The translations under genes and the position numbers were made by a program. 64,000 bases of DNA from Desulfurivibrio alkaliphilus AHT 2 (GTDB lineage: Bacteria; Desulfobacterota; Desulfobulbia; Desulfobulbales; Desulfurivibrionaceae): positions 2,733,742-2,797,741 of the forward strand of contig NC_014216.1 of NCBI RefSeq assembly GCF_000092205.1, written 5' to 3'. The notes beneath the pieces were generated by a model. It did not search any database and was not told where the DNA came from. It saw nothing but the letters and a program-made list of their open reading frames with translations. Every line of letters begins with the position of its first letter. Position 1 is the stretch's first letter. Of the stretch, positions 35,149 through 43,667 are shown piece after piece.

Positions 35149-35519
35149 AGCTATCGGGTTGCAAACAAGGCTTCACCCTGCTGGAGATTATCATCACCCT
35201 GGTGGTGGCGGCCCTGGCCGGACTGGTGACCTTTACCTTTGTCAGTCACACCGTGGTCCGCAGCGGTGAGCCGGTCCATTCCGCCCAGGCCTTGGCCCAG
35301 GTCAAGGCTCCCCTGGAGGAGTCGACCGCCCTGTATAACGGTTATTTGCGCGAAGAGCTTACCTGGAGCGAATTCAAAAGCGAACTGGATATTCTCCTCG
35401 CTGCGCACAATGGCCCGGAACCGGAACCAGTTAATATTTCGGGTGAAGATTTTGAGATTCTGCAGGTTACCTTCACCGGGGCGCACGGGCAGGAACTGAC
35501 GGCGCTTTTCTCGCAATAG
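35145..35519 (+). CDS. Minor prepilin (MshD/MshB-like)
   Basis: 124 residues with the prepilin site KQGFTLLEI and a hydrophobic stem (about 9-32). The remainder is short and acidic with no family I can name. The ATG overlaps the previous stop (ATGA), which implies coupled translation. It is probably a low-abundance pilus subunit. The exact MSHA counterpart is unclear. Confidence 0.8.
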   Translation: MKLSGCKQGFTLLEIIITLVVAALAGLVTFTFVSHTVVRSGEPVHSAQALAQVKAPLEESTALYNGYLREELTWSEFKSELDILLAAHNGPEPEPVNISGEDFEILQVTFTGAHGQELTALFSQ

Positions 35520-35528
35520 GGGGAGAAA

Positions 35529-36011
35529 GTGTTTGCATCATCAGCGAAAAACCGCCGCCAAAGGGGTTTCACCCTGATTGAGGTGATCGCGGTGCTGGTA
35601 CTGGCGGCCATGCTGGCCGCCATCGCCGGAGCGGGCCTGACTTCCATTGCCCGGGGCTACCTGATGGCCCGGGAAAGCACCGCCATGGCCCAGAAGGCGC
35701 AACTGGCCCTGACCCGCTTAAGTAATGAGCTGAAGGTTTGCTACGACTGTTTTGGCGATAACGACCTTTCTTTGCCGGCTTCCTTCAATAATACCCAGGG
35801 CCACAGGGAAGTAGCTTTCAACGATAAAGGTGAGATCACCCTCAACGACGGGATTCCCCTGATTGACCGGGTGAGCAGCTTTTCTCTGGCCTACGACGAC
35901 GACAACGGCAACCCGGATTTGGTGATAATTACCTTCGAGCTGGAACATCAACAGACGGGTGGAACACTGAAATTCAGCACCAGTGTGCTGCCCCGCAATT
36001 CATACAGGTGA
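35529..36011 (+). CDS. Minor prepilin (MshO-like)
   Basis: 160 residues from a GTG start nine bases after the previous gene. A basic leader ends at RRQRGFTLIEV, followed by a hydrophobic stem (15-40). Residues LARGYLMARESTAMAQKAQLALTRLSNELK-like helix continue the stem, as in GspJ/MshO-type minor pilins. Two cysteines (in VCYDCFGD) could form a disulfide. It overlaps the next gene by GTGA. Confidence 0.8.
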   Translation: MFASSAKNRRQRGFTLIEVIAVLVLAAMLAAIAGAGLTSIARGYLMARESTAMAQKAQLALTRLSNELKVCYDCFGDNDLSLPASFNNTQGHREVAFNDKGEITLNDGIPLIDRVSSFSLAYDDDNGNPDLVIITFELEHQQTGGTLKFSTSVLPRNSYR

Positions 36012-37972
36012 TTGGCATGGGCAAGGCCGGGCAAAATAGGGTCGTACAGCGGGTATGTTCCGTAATCGCCCCCGATCGCTTAATGGGCGGGCAAAATCGG
36101 CCGCCAGCGGTAAGCTTGTTGGGCAACCGCCAGGGTGGGGTGTTGCTGGGGCTGGTGGCGGCCATGCTGATGGCCGGGGTGCTGGGGGCGGGAGCCGCCT
36201 CCATGCTGGGTACCTCCTCGTTGCACGAGGTACGGGCCAATTACGGTGAGCGTGCTTATTACCTGGCCGAGTCCGGCTTCCGCTACGCCGCTTCCGTTTT
36301 ACGGCATGATGGGGCCGAGGAATTCTGGGCTATGGACGGAGAGAAATTTGATGTTCCCGGCGGTGGTTCTTTCTTCCTGGAACTGAACGAGCTCACCGAT
36401 GATGAGGATTATGATTCAGAATATGAGGTTGCAGGAGAGCAGGCTGTTGAACCGCACGGCAGTCTCGAATTGGCCGGCGGGGCTAATCTGGCCCCTCGCA
36501 ACGGTTTGTTCAGTTACCAGGGCGGTTGGTACCGCTACCGTGAGTTTGTTGATGATACCTTGGTGGAGGTGATCGCTGCCCCCCCCAACCGGCGAGAGGC
36601 GCAGGGGGAGCAAACGATTGACAAAGGGGAGAGTCTGCAGCTGAAGTCCGGTTCGGAAATTCCGCCCGAAGGCCATTTTTACTACCAGGACACGAAATAC
36701 ACCTATGAAAACTTGTCCGGCGGGGCGTTACTCGGCATCAGTGGTGATGCCGACGATTTTCCGCTTACGGTGGAGGATGGTGAACAACTTCGTTTCCCGG
36801 CGGCTTTTCCCCTGAAGGTTGCTGTCGGAGAGAGCATCAGGTTTGCCTCGATCTTAGAGGTTCGCTCCACCGGTGAATACCCCGGTGACACCAGCAATTT
36901 GAACGTCAAGCGCACCGTCACCTACTGGTTTTACAGCGCCGACGCTTTTCCCCCCATGGTGGATGATGACGGTTTTTATGGTGACGGGGAAATGATTGCC
37001 AGTGACATGGATAGTTTTGGCGAAGGGCCGGGGGCTAAGGGTAAAGGTGCACCGTTGGGGAAATTTGGTGCCGTGGAGGTGGATGGCGCGCCGGCCATTC
37101 AGTTGCAGGGCATGAATCCTGGCGGGCAGCACCCCATGACCTCGTTGATTTATGACGGTCAGGTCGGGCCCGAATACGAGGTGCAGGTTAAAATAAAAAT
37201 TGAACAAGACCTTGAGCCAATGGCCTATATGGCCGGAATTACATTTCGCCTGCAAGGAGGTGGAAATACGCCGGGGCAACTGGGGCAAGGTTTTTACGGA
37301 GTTTCTTTTGTCAAGGGGCATCCCGATGCCAGCGGTAATAACGCGCCACCTGCTGGTATTGTTGATAACATAGGTGAAGGACCACACATTGTATTGTGGA
37401 AACCAGATAGTGGGGGGGCCAATTTTGGTGCCAAATTGTTAGCCTCGCATTCTCTGGTTGGGTCATCCATTGTCGATGAAGATGGGCGCCTGAAAGATTG
37501 GAGCACCTTGCTGGTCAGGGTTCGACAGCTTGGTGAGCCGGGTGAAGAGTATAACAGCATTCTGGTGATGTATGGTGATCATGCCCTGGCCTCGGTCATC
37601 GGTGACGACAATGCCTACAACGATGATGTCAGGCTCAGTTCGACCAGGGGGGGAGTCCAAAGTAACGGGGCCCAGGTTTTGCCATGGCCGCCAAATGAGA
37701 TAGGGCAATGGAAAGAGGATGTCGATTACTTTACGGTTACCACCATTGATAAAACTGACGATGATGAAAACCTCGGTTATGAGTCCGAATCGGTAGCGGA
37801 GGTCGGTCTGCACACTTGGGGCCACAATCTAGTTGTATGCACGGGGCAAGGGGCCAACGAAGTTTGTGACGGCTTGGTTTACTTTGACAACTTCGGAATT
37901 CGCGAAGCCGGGCAGGCCCCCGTTTCCGGCGGCGTCTTCGGCGGCGGTTACATTCCGCCCATTCAGCAGTAA
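36008..37972 (+). CDS. Large pilus-associated protein (PilX/MshP-like N-terminus)
   Basis: 654 residues from a GTG overlapping the previous stop; ATG 36017 is also possible. An unusually long hydrophilic leader (about 40 residues) precedes GGVLLGLVAAMLMAGVLGAGAASML, a pilin-like stem without the +5 Glu, and RAYYLAESGFRYAASVLRH, which matches PilX/MshP-type proteins. The remaining 550 residues are acidic, rich in Gly and Asp, and contain a repeated motif (GGxxLxxxxGxF/HxYYQ-type, near 150-250). A C-terminal lectin-like domain of the MshQ kind is possible but not proven. GC content falls in its second half. Confidence 0.65.
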   Translation: MIGMGKAGQNRVVQRVCSVIAPDRLMGGQNRPPAVSLLGNRQGGVLLGLVAAMLMAGVLGAGAASMLGTSSLHEVRANYGERAYYLAESGFRYAASVLRHDGAEEFWAMDGEKFDVPGGGSFFLELNELTDDEDYDSEYEVAGEQAVEPHGSLELAGGANLAPRNGLFSYQGGWYRYREFVDDTLVEVIAAPPNRREAQGEQTIDKGESLQLKSGSEIPPEGHFYYQDTKYTYENLSGGALLGISGDADDFPLTVEDGEQLRFPAAFPLKVAVGESIRFASILEVRSTGEYPGDTSNLNVKRTVTYWFYSADAFPPMVDDDGFYGDGEMIASDMDSFGEGPGAKGKGAPLGKFGAVEVDGAPAIQLQGMNPGGQHPMTSLIYDGQVGPEYEVQVKIKIEQDLEPMAYMAGITFRLQGGGNTPGQLGQGFYGVSFVKGHPDASGNNAPPAGIVDNIGEGPHIVLWKPDSGGANFGAKLLASHSLVGSSIVDEDGRLKDWSTLLVRVRQLGEPGEEYNSILVMYGDHALASVIGDDNAYNDDVRLSSTRGGVQSNGAQVLPWPPNEIGQWKEDVDYFTVTTIDKTDDDENLGYESESVAEVGLHTWGHNLVVCTGQGANEVCDGLVYFDNFGIREAGQAPVSGGVFGGGYIPPIQQ

Positions 37973-37975
37973 CCC

Positions 37976-38830
37976 ATGCAATACTACCAACTCCTCGATC
38001 TGCAGCGGGAACCCTTTGCCAACTCGCCGGACCCGCGCCTGCTCTATCTTTCCGAGCAGCATCACGACTGCCTGCAGCAACTGGAACTGGCGGTGCGGCT
38101 GCGGCGGGGGTTGAGCGTGGTAATCGGCGAGGTGGGCACCGGCAAGACCACCATCTGTCGGCGGTTGATCCGTAACCTGGGCGGGGAGGGGGACCGCCGG
38201 ACCATCACCCGGCTTTTTCTCGACCCCAACTTCCGCTGCAGCCAGGAATTTCTGGCCGATATCGGGCGCTCCTTCAAGCTCGGCGGCGATGAACTGAAAG
38301 AGCTTAACGAGCGGGAACTGCGGGAGCGGCTCTACAACTTCCTGCTGCAGGAAAGTCTCGAGGCCGACCGCAATGTGCTGCTGATCATCGACGAAGGCCA
38401 GAAGCTGCCTGACTTTTGCCTGGAGGTGTTGCGCGAGCTGCTCAACTACGAAACCAACGACCGCAAACTGGTCCAGGTGCTGATTTTTGCCCAGGAAGAG
38501 TTCAAAGCGCAGATCAGGCGGCATAACTATTTCCAGGATCGCATCGCCTTTTTCTTTCATTTGCGCCCGCTGGGTTTTCGCGAAACCAAGGCGTTGGTCA
38601 ACTTCCGGCTGCGGCAGAGCCACCGCCGCCCGGCCACCGCCGACGATCTTTTCACCACCCCGGCCCTGTGGCTGATCTACCGCTACAGCGGCGGTTATCC
38701 CCGGCGCATTGTCATGCTTTGTTCCCAGATTCTGCTGGCCTATATTGCCCGCGGCAGCCTGGAGACCGTCGGGCCCCGCCGGATTCGCGCCTCCCTGGTG
38801 CGCGCCTGTGCCCGGCGGGTGTTTAGTTGA
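37976..38830 (+). CDS. mshM: MSHA AAA ATPase MshM (ExeA-like)
   Basis: 284 residues. The N-terminus MQYYQLLDLQREPFANSPDPRLL is typical of ExeA/MshM. Walker A is GEVGTGKTTICR (about 48-59), and Walker B is NVLLIIDEGQKL (about 128-139). The family uses ATP to help assemble secretin or pilus machinery at the cell wall. It begins four bases after the large pilus protein. Confidence 0.92.
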   Translation: MQYYQLLDLQREPFANSPDPRLLYLSEQHHDCLQQLELAVRLRRGLSVVIGEVGTGKTTICRRLIRNLGGEGDRRTITRLFLDPNFRCSQEFLADIGRSFKLGGDELKELNERELRERLYNFLLQESLEADRNVLLIIDEGQKLPDFCLEVLRELLNYETNDRKLVQVLIFAQEEFKAQIRRHNYFQDRIAFFFHLRPLGFRETKALVNFRLRQSHRRPATADDLFTTPALWLIYRYSGGYPRRIVMLCSQILLAYIARGSLETVGPRRIRASLVRACARRVFS

Positions 38831-39007
38831 GCAGGGAAGATTATAAAAAAGAAAAATAGGTTGATATTTCGTTTGGGTTGCATTATCAGGGGAAAGCTGC
38901 TTTAACAGACAGTTGTAGGCTGAGCCGCCGACGTTCGGTGGTTTACAAGAGGTTTATAATAATATTTCCCGCCTGGTAGTTTTACGGCACAGGGTCGGTT
39001 ACAGTTG

Positions 39008-40990
39008 ATGGGTCGCCGCACAGAACTTTCCGCCACCGAAAAATTGCTGGACCTGATTCGTTCCGGCGAGGACCACGACGGTCCGTCCCCGCGGGAGAAT
39101 GCCGCGCCGCCGTCCGCCGCCTCGCCGCCTCCCGCCGCCGGACCGGCCCGGGCCGAGGCCGCCGGGCAGCGGCCGGAGCACTGTCCCGTACCGTCTTCAC
39201 CCAAACTCTCTCCCTGGTGGTCCACTGTTGCCGCCAAGCTGCCGGGCTTGAGCCGGCGGCACCGCCAGCTTACCGTGGGGGTTGCCCTGCGCCCCGATAC
39301 CGTGGAACTGGCCGTGGTGGGGCATATCCATGGCCGCCGGTTGTTGCAGGAGCACCAAGTTTACAGCGTACAGCAGGAAACCGGCGGCGGCGCGGCGGCC
39401 CCGGATGACCGCTGGCTGGATTCCGCCGCCATGCAGGCAACCCTGCGCCGGGCCCTGGCGGTGGTTCAGGCCGGCCCTGACGGCGGCTCCCGGGCCCTGG
39501 AAATCTGGACCGAATTGCCCTGGCACCAGGTGGATGTGCATTTGCTGACCATCCCGCCGACGGCGGCGGCGGAAGTGGCCAACGCCGTGTTCTGGGCGGC
39601 CCGGAAAAATATCGAGCATTTTAACCCCAAGGCCCATATCCTCGACTTTGTGCTCCAGCCGAAGGCCGAGGCCGACGGCAAGAGACAGGCGGTGGTCTTT
39701 CTGGCCCCCCGGGCGGTGGTGGAGCGCCTGCGCAAGCTGTTCCGCTCGCTGGGGTTCTCTCTGGCCGGTATTACCGCGCCCTCTACCGCCCTGCGCCATC
39801 TTTGCCTGCAGGAGCGACTGAGCGGCGGCGACCGGGCTTTTTCCCATTTGCGCCTGGAGGAGCACAACTCCTTTATCTCCTTGTTCCAGGACTGCGACCT
39901 GGTCTTCAGCCGGGACATCAAAACCGGCCTGCAAAGTATTTTGGAAGTTGAGCCGGTGGTCGTCGGCGGCCGGGAGATCGTGCTGCCGACAACGGCCGGC
40001 AACGAAGAGGAAGCGGGGGAGCCGGCGGGCGAGGGGAGTGACGAACTGGTCCTCGATGCCGCCGGCGAGGTACAGGAAACGGAGCCGGCCCGGTTTGATC
40101 CCCGGGCCCTTACCCGCCTGGTGCGCCAACTGGAGCGCACCTTCGATTACTGCCAGGCCAACCTGGGGCTTCCCCGGCCGGAACGGATTTACCTGTCCAG
40201 CCCGATCAAGCTCGATTCATCGCTGTTGGAAAAAATTGAAGATGAACTGGGCCTCGGCTGTGACTGGCTCGATCCCTTTGCCAACGATCAGGGCTGCGGG
40301 CCTCTGGCGGCCGCCCCCCCTTACGAGGCCTTTGCCCGCCAGCAGTTGGCCCCGGCCATCGGCCTGGCCTTTGGCGACCGCCGACACAGCCTCAACTTCC
40401 TGCTGACCTATCCGGACAAGGAAAAACAGCAGTTGGCCCACCGGGCCAATCAGGCCGTGGTAGGGCTGTTCATTGCGCTGGCCCTGGGGCTGGCCGGACT
40501 TTACGGCTGGCAGCAGCAGGTGATAACCGAACTGGACCGGGAATATTCCGCCCTGGAGCAGCAGCGCCGGCAACTGGCCGTTACCCAGTACGACGAGGCT
40601 TACCTGGCGGCGCTGGCGGCGAAAGCCGGCCGCTATCAGGATGAAATTCGCCAGGGTGCCCGGCGGCAGCAGTTGTTGTTGCTGCTCACCGAGGTGCAGG
40701 AGCTGGCCCCCTCGGGTGTGGCCCTGCTCTCGGTGCAGGCCCAACGTCCGGCGGTGGCAGCAGACGAAAAAGGCCCGACCCTGGAGTTAAGGGGGGTGAT
40801 CGGCGGTCGCCCGGCGGAACGGGACTTGCAATTGGTGCGCTATCTGCGGCGGTTGGAGGGTTCCGAGCTGGTGCGGGAGGTCAGGGTGGTGCGGCGGGAA
40901 GAGCGGGAAACCACCGCCCAGGTCAATGTGCTTTATTTCCAGTTGCAGGTTGCCGCCCACCGGCTGTTTGAGGGAGGGCAGGGCCGATGA
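39008..40990 (+). CDS. MshI-like PilM-PilN fusion protein
   Basis: About 660 residues. A low-complexity Ala/Pro N-terminus (1-75) is followed by a PilM-like actin-fold region (about 80-470), with GVALRPDTVELAVVG and EIWTELPWHQVDVHLLTIP. A membrane helix (about 480-503, VVGLFIALALGLAGLYGWQ), a coiled coil and a PilN-like C-terminus then follow. MshI is usually a PilM-like protein of about 300 residues with a separate PilN partner, so this is a fused form that resembles GspL in plan. It overlaps the next gene by four bases. Confidence 0.82.
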   Translation: MGRRTELSATEKLLDLIRSGEDHDGPSPRENAAPPSAASPPPAAGPARAEAAGQRPEHCPVPSSPKLSPWWSTVAAKLPGLSRRHRQLTVGVALRPDTVELAVVGHIHGRRLLQEHQVYSVQQETGGGAAAPDDRWLDSAAMQATLRRALAVVQAGPDGGSRALEIWTELPWHQVDVHLLTIPPTAAAEVANAVFWAARKNIEHFNPKAHILDFVLQPKAEADGKRQAVVFLAPRAVVERLRKLFRSLGFSLAGITAPSTALRHLCLQERLSGGDRAFSHLRLEEHNSFISLFQDCDLVFSRDIKTGLQSILEVEPVVVGGREIVLPTTAGNEEEAGEPAGEGSDELVLDAAGEVQETEPARFDPRALTRLVRQLERTFDYCQANLGLPRPERIYLSSPIKLDSSLLEKIEDELGLGCDWLDPFANDQGCGPLAAAPPYEAFARQQLAPAIGLAFGDRRHSLNFLLTYPDKEKQQLAHRANQAVVGLFIALALGLAGLYGWQQQVITELDREYSALEQQRRQLAVTQYDEAYLAALAAKAGRYQDEIRQGARRQQLLLLLTEVQELAPSGVALLSVQAQRPAVAADEKGPTLELRGVIGGRPAERDLQLVRYLRRLEGSELVREVRVVRREERETTAQVNVLYFQLQVAAHRLFEGGQGR

Positions 40991-41529
40991 ACACCGTGAT
41001 CTGGCGAGAAAAACTGAAGGTAGCCTTCAATGCCCACAACCTGGCGGTGCTGGGCATGAGCTCCCTGCTGCTGGCGGCTTTTGGCTTTGGGCTGGTGTTG
41101 CCCTCTTTTAAGGAGGCCGACCGGCTGGCGGCGGAAATTCCGGTGGAGCGGGTGCGTCTTGAGCAGACCCGGGAGATTCATCTGGTGGCCCAGGCCCTGG
41201 ATGACCAACTGGCCGTGCTGCGCGAGGCGGCCGCCATGGCCCCCCGGGAATTCGGCCCGCAAGACCGGGAATCGCCGGTGGCGGTGCGCCGCCTGGCTGC
41301 AGAATACCGGGTGGCGGTGCGGGAGTTGAGCCTGGAGATCCCCGATAACCTGGCGTCGTCGGAGACGCTCAAGTTGTGCCTGCAACTGGTCGGCGGGTTG
41401 GAGTCGTTGCGCCGCCTGGCCCTGGATCTGGTTTGGCTGCCTTCCCTGGTGGAACTGGCGGAGATCAAGGTGGAACGGGACCTGGATGGTTTTCTGCTGA
41501 CGGCGCTGCTGCTGGTTGATGACCAATAG
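40987..41529 (+). CDS. mshJ: MshJ-like PilO-type protein
   Basis: 180 residues with one N-terminal membrane helix (about 17-37) and a periplasmic coiled coil, the PilO/MshJ plan. The sequence AADRLAAEIPVERVRLEQTREI-like helix and VRRLAAEYRVAVRELSLEIP are consistent with an alignment-complex subunit. It lies between the PilM-PilN fusion and the MshK-like gene, as expected for MSHA order. Confidence 0.8.
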   Translation: MNTVIWREKLKVAFNAHNLAVLGMSSLLLAAFGFGLVLPSFKEADRLAAEIPVERVRLEQTREIHLVAQALDDQLAVLREAAAMAPREFGPQDRESPVAVRRLAAEYRVAVRELSLEIPDNLASSETLKLCLQLVGGLESLRRLALDLVWLPSLVELAEIKVERDLDGFLLTALLLVDDQ

Positions 41530-41559
41530 ACCGGTGACTATCGTGCAGAGGAGAGAGTC

Positions 41560-42072
41560 TTGAAAACCACGCGGGAAAAGATCATAGTCGGCCTTATGGG
41601 GCTGGCGGTGCTTTATTTCGTTTACGATTTTTTCCTGGTCGCCGAGCCCGAGCCGCCGGCCCCCACCGCCAGGCATGATGCCGCGCTGATCATGGCCGTG
41701 GAGTTGCAACGGGACTTGGCGGCGGGCAAGTTCGAGCCGCCGGAGTCGGCGCTGCAGGCCGTGGCCGAATTGCAGCAGACCTTATGGTCGGCCGATCTTT
41801 TCGTCTCGTCGGACTTTCTGCTGCTGGATGAACTGCCGAAAGAGCCGCGTGAGCATGTGGTCCTGGAGGAACTGCGGGCCGCCGCTGAGCGGCTGGTTTA
41901 TTCCGGCTACCTGAAAATGGGCGACCGGCGGCTGGCGGTGATCAACGGTAAAGAGTACCAGCGCGGCGATACCGTGGTGGGCGATATCCGCCTGCAGCGG
42001 ATCGAGCCCCAATACCTGGAGCTTGGCCTGGGCGGGCACGCGGTGCGGCTGGCCATCATCGATCCGAACTAA
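41560..42072 (+). CDS. mshK: MshK-like pilus alignment protein (PilP-like)
   Basis: 170 residues from a TTG start with a GAGGAGAGAG ribosome site. One N-terminal helix (about 8-25) is followed by a C-terminal PilP/GspC-like domain: YLKMGDRRLAVINGKEYQRGD and LQRIEPQYLELGLGGHAVRL. It would link the inner-membrane alignment complex to the secretin MshL. The stop codon overlaps an in-frame ATG of the following gene. Confidence 0.8.
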   Translation: MKTTREKIIVGLMGLAVLYFVYDFFLVAEPEPPAPTARHDAALIMAVELQRDLAAGKFEPPESALQAVAELQQTLWSADLFVSSDFLLLDELPKEPREHVVLEELRAAAERLVYSGYLKMGDRRLAVINGKEYQRGDTVVGDIRLQRIEPQYLELGLGGHAVRLAIIDPN

Positions 42073-42119
42073 TGGGAACGGTTACAGGCAAATCAATGGT
42101 CAGAGAGGTAGGCCTTACC

Positions 42120-43640
42120 ATGAAATCACGTGCTGTCGTATTGCTGTTGGCGCTGCTGCCCCTGCTCTGGCTGGCCGGGGCCTGCTCAACCTTGCCGGAG
42201 CCCAAACCCGAGCGGGATGAATTTTTTGAGCAGTGGCGGGAGCTGGTGGAAACCTCGCAACCGGTGATCCGGCCCGAACGGCTGGCTGAGCCGGAGGTGG
42301 AGGCGCCGGCGCCGGAAGTGCTCCCGCGTCGGCCGCCGCGCACGGTGGCCGAACGCACCTCCGAACTGCACACTGCCCTGCCCACCACCCCCACCTCCAT
42401 CAACCTGGTGGATGTGCCCATCGGCACCGCCATGCGCTCGCTGGCCCGGGTGGCGCAGCAGAATATCATCATCAACCCCAGTGTGACCGGTAACGTCAAT
42501 ATCCATGTGGAGCAGGTGCCCTGGAACGACGTGTTCATGAGTATCATCGAAAGTTACGGGCTGGTGGCGGTGGTTGAAGGCGGGGTGATTCGGGTGATGT
42601 CGGTGGAAGACCTGCGCCGCCAGGTGGAGCGCCAGGGCCTGTACCTGGAGGAGGAACATGTCAGCCCGCTGCAAACCCGGGTGGTCCCGGTCCGTTTTTC
42701 CGAGCCGGCCTCCCTGGCCGAATCCCTTACCCCCATGCTGAGCCGCGACAAGGAAGGCAACCCCCGCGGCTCGGTCACCGTGGATCGCCACACCCGCTCC
42801 CTGGTGATCCGCGATACCGCCGAAAATCTGGAACGGCTGACCTCCTTCCTGCAAGAGGTCGACCAGGCCACCCCCCAGGTACTGATCGAGGCCCATATCA
42901 TTGAGACCAACCAGGAGGTGGCCCGGGAACTGGGAGTGCAGTGGGGCTCTTTCTGGCGGGGGCAACAGCGGGTCAGCGATGCGGCCGGCGGTTTTACCTA
43001 CCAGGCGGGCAACCCCATCGGCGAGCAGTACAGCCTGGATGTTTTAACCGGCGAGGTGGGCTTCTATACCGCCTCGGTGGCCGGCAATATCCTGGAGATG
43101 CAGCTGCAGGCCCTGCAACGGGAGGGCAAGGTCAACATCCTCTCCCGGCCCTCGGTGGCCACCCTGGACAACCACGAGGCGGTGCTGGAAAGCGGCACCG
43201 AGGTGCCCTACCAGTCCATCGAAGACGGCACCACCAGCGTTCAGTACAAAGACGCGGTGCTGCGGCTGCTGGTCACCCCCCAGGTGATCTCCCGGGAGAA
43301 CATCAAGCTTAAAATCGAGGCCCAGAAGGACGAGGTTGATCTTACCCGCACCGTTATGGGCAATCCCTTCATCATTAAAAAACTGGCCCAGACCAACCTG
43401 ATCGTGGAAGATGGTTCCACCGTGGTGATTGCCGGGCTGGCCAAGGAGCGCCAGGCCAGCAGCAGCACCGGGGTGCCGCTGCTCAAGAATATCCCGGGGC
43501 TCGGGGTGTTTTTCCGCAGCGATGCCCGGGCCGGTGAGTTTGAAGAGTTGCTGATTTTCATCACCCCGCGGATTCTAAGCGCCGACAACCTGGAAAACCG
43601 GGATTACGGGCAGCTCCGCGAATTGCCCAGCCTGCGCTGA
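42120..43640 (+). CDS. mshL: MSHA secretin MshL
   Basis: About 506 residues, the outer-membrane pore of the pilus. The start at 42120 gives a lipoprotein signal LPLLWLAGACS with a lipidated Cys; an ATG at 42072 would add 16 residues. An STN-type domain (INLVDVPIGTAMRSLARVAQ, about 95-160) precedes the secretin domain (about 230-500) with SRPSVATLDNHEAVLESGTEVPY, the VTPQV block and the conserved GVPLLKNIPGLGVFF motif. Confidence 0.93.
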   Translation: MKSRAVVLLLALLPLLWLAGACSTLPEPKPERDEFFEQWRELVETSQPVIRPERLAEPEVEAPAPEVLPRRPPRTVAERTSELHTALPTTPTSINLVDVPIGTAMRSLARVAQQNIIINPSVTGNVNIHVEQVPWNDVFMSIIESYGLVAVVEGGVIRVMSVEDLRRQVERQGLYLEEEHVSPLQTRVVPVRFSEPASLAESLTPMLSRDKEGNPRGSVTVDRHTRSLVIRDTAENLERLTSFLQEVDQATPQVLIEAHIIETNQEVARELGVQWGSFWRGQQRVSDAAGGFTYQAGNPIGEQYSLDVLTGEVGFYTASVAGNILEMQLQALQREGKVNILSRPSVATLDNHEAVLESGTEVPYQSIEDGTTSVQYKDAVLRLLVTPQVISRENIKLKIEAQKDEVDLTRTVMGNPFIIKKLAQTNLIVEDGSTVVIAGLAKERQASSSTGVPLLKNIPGLGVFFRSDARAGEFEELLIFITPRILSADNLENRDYGQLRELPSLR

Positions 43641-43667
43641 ACGGCTCTTACAAGCGGTTGACAAGGA

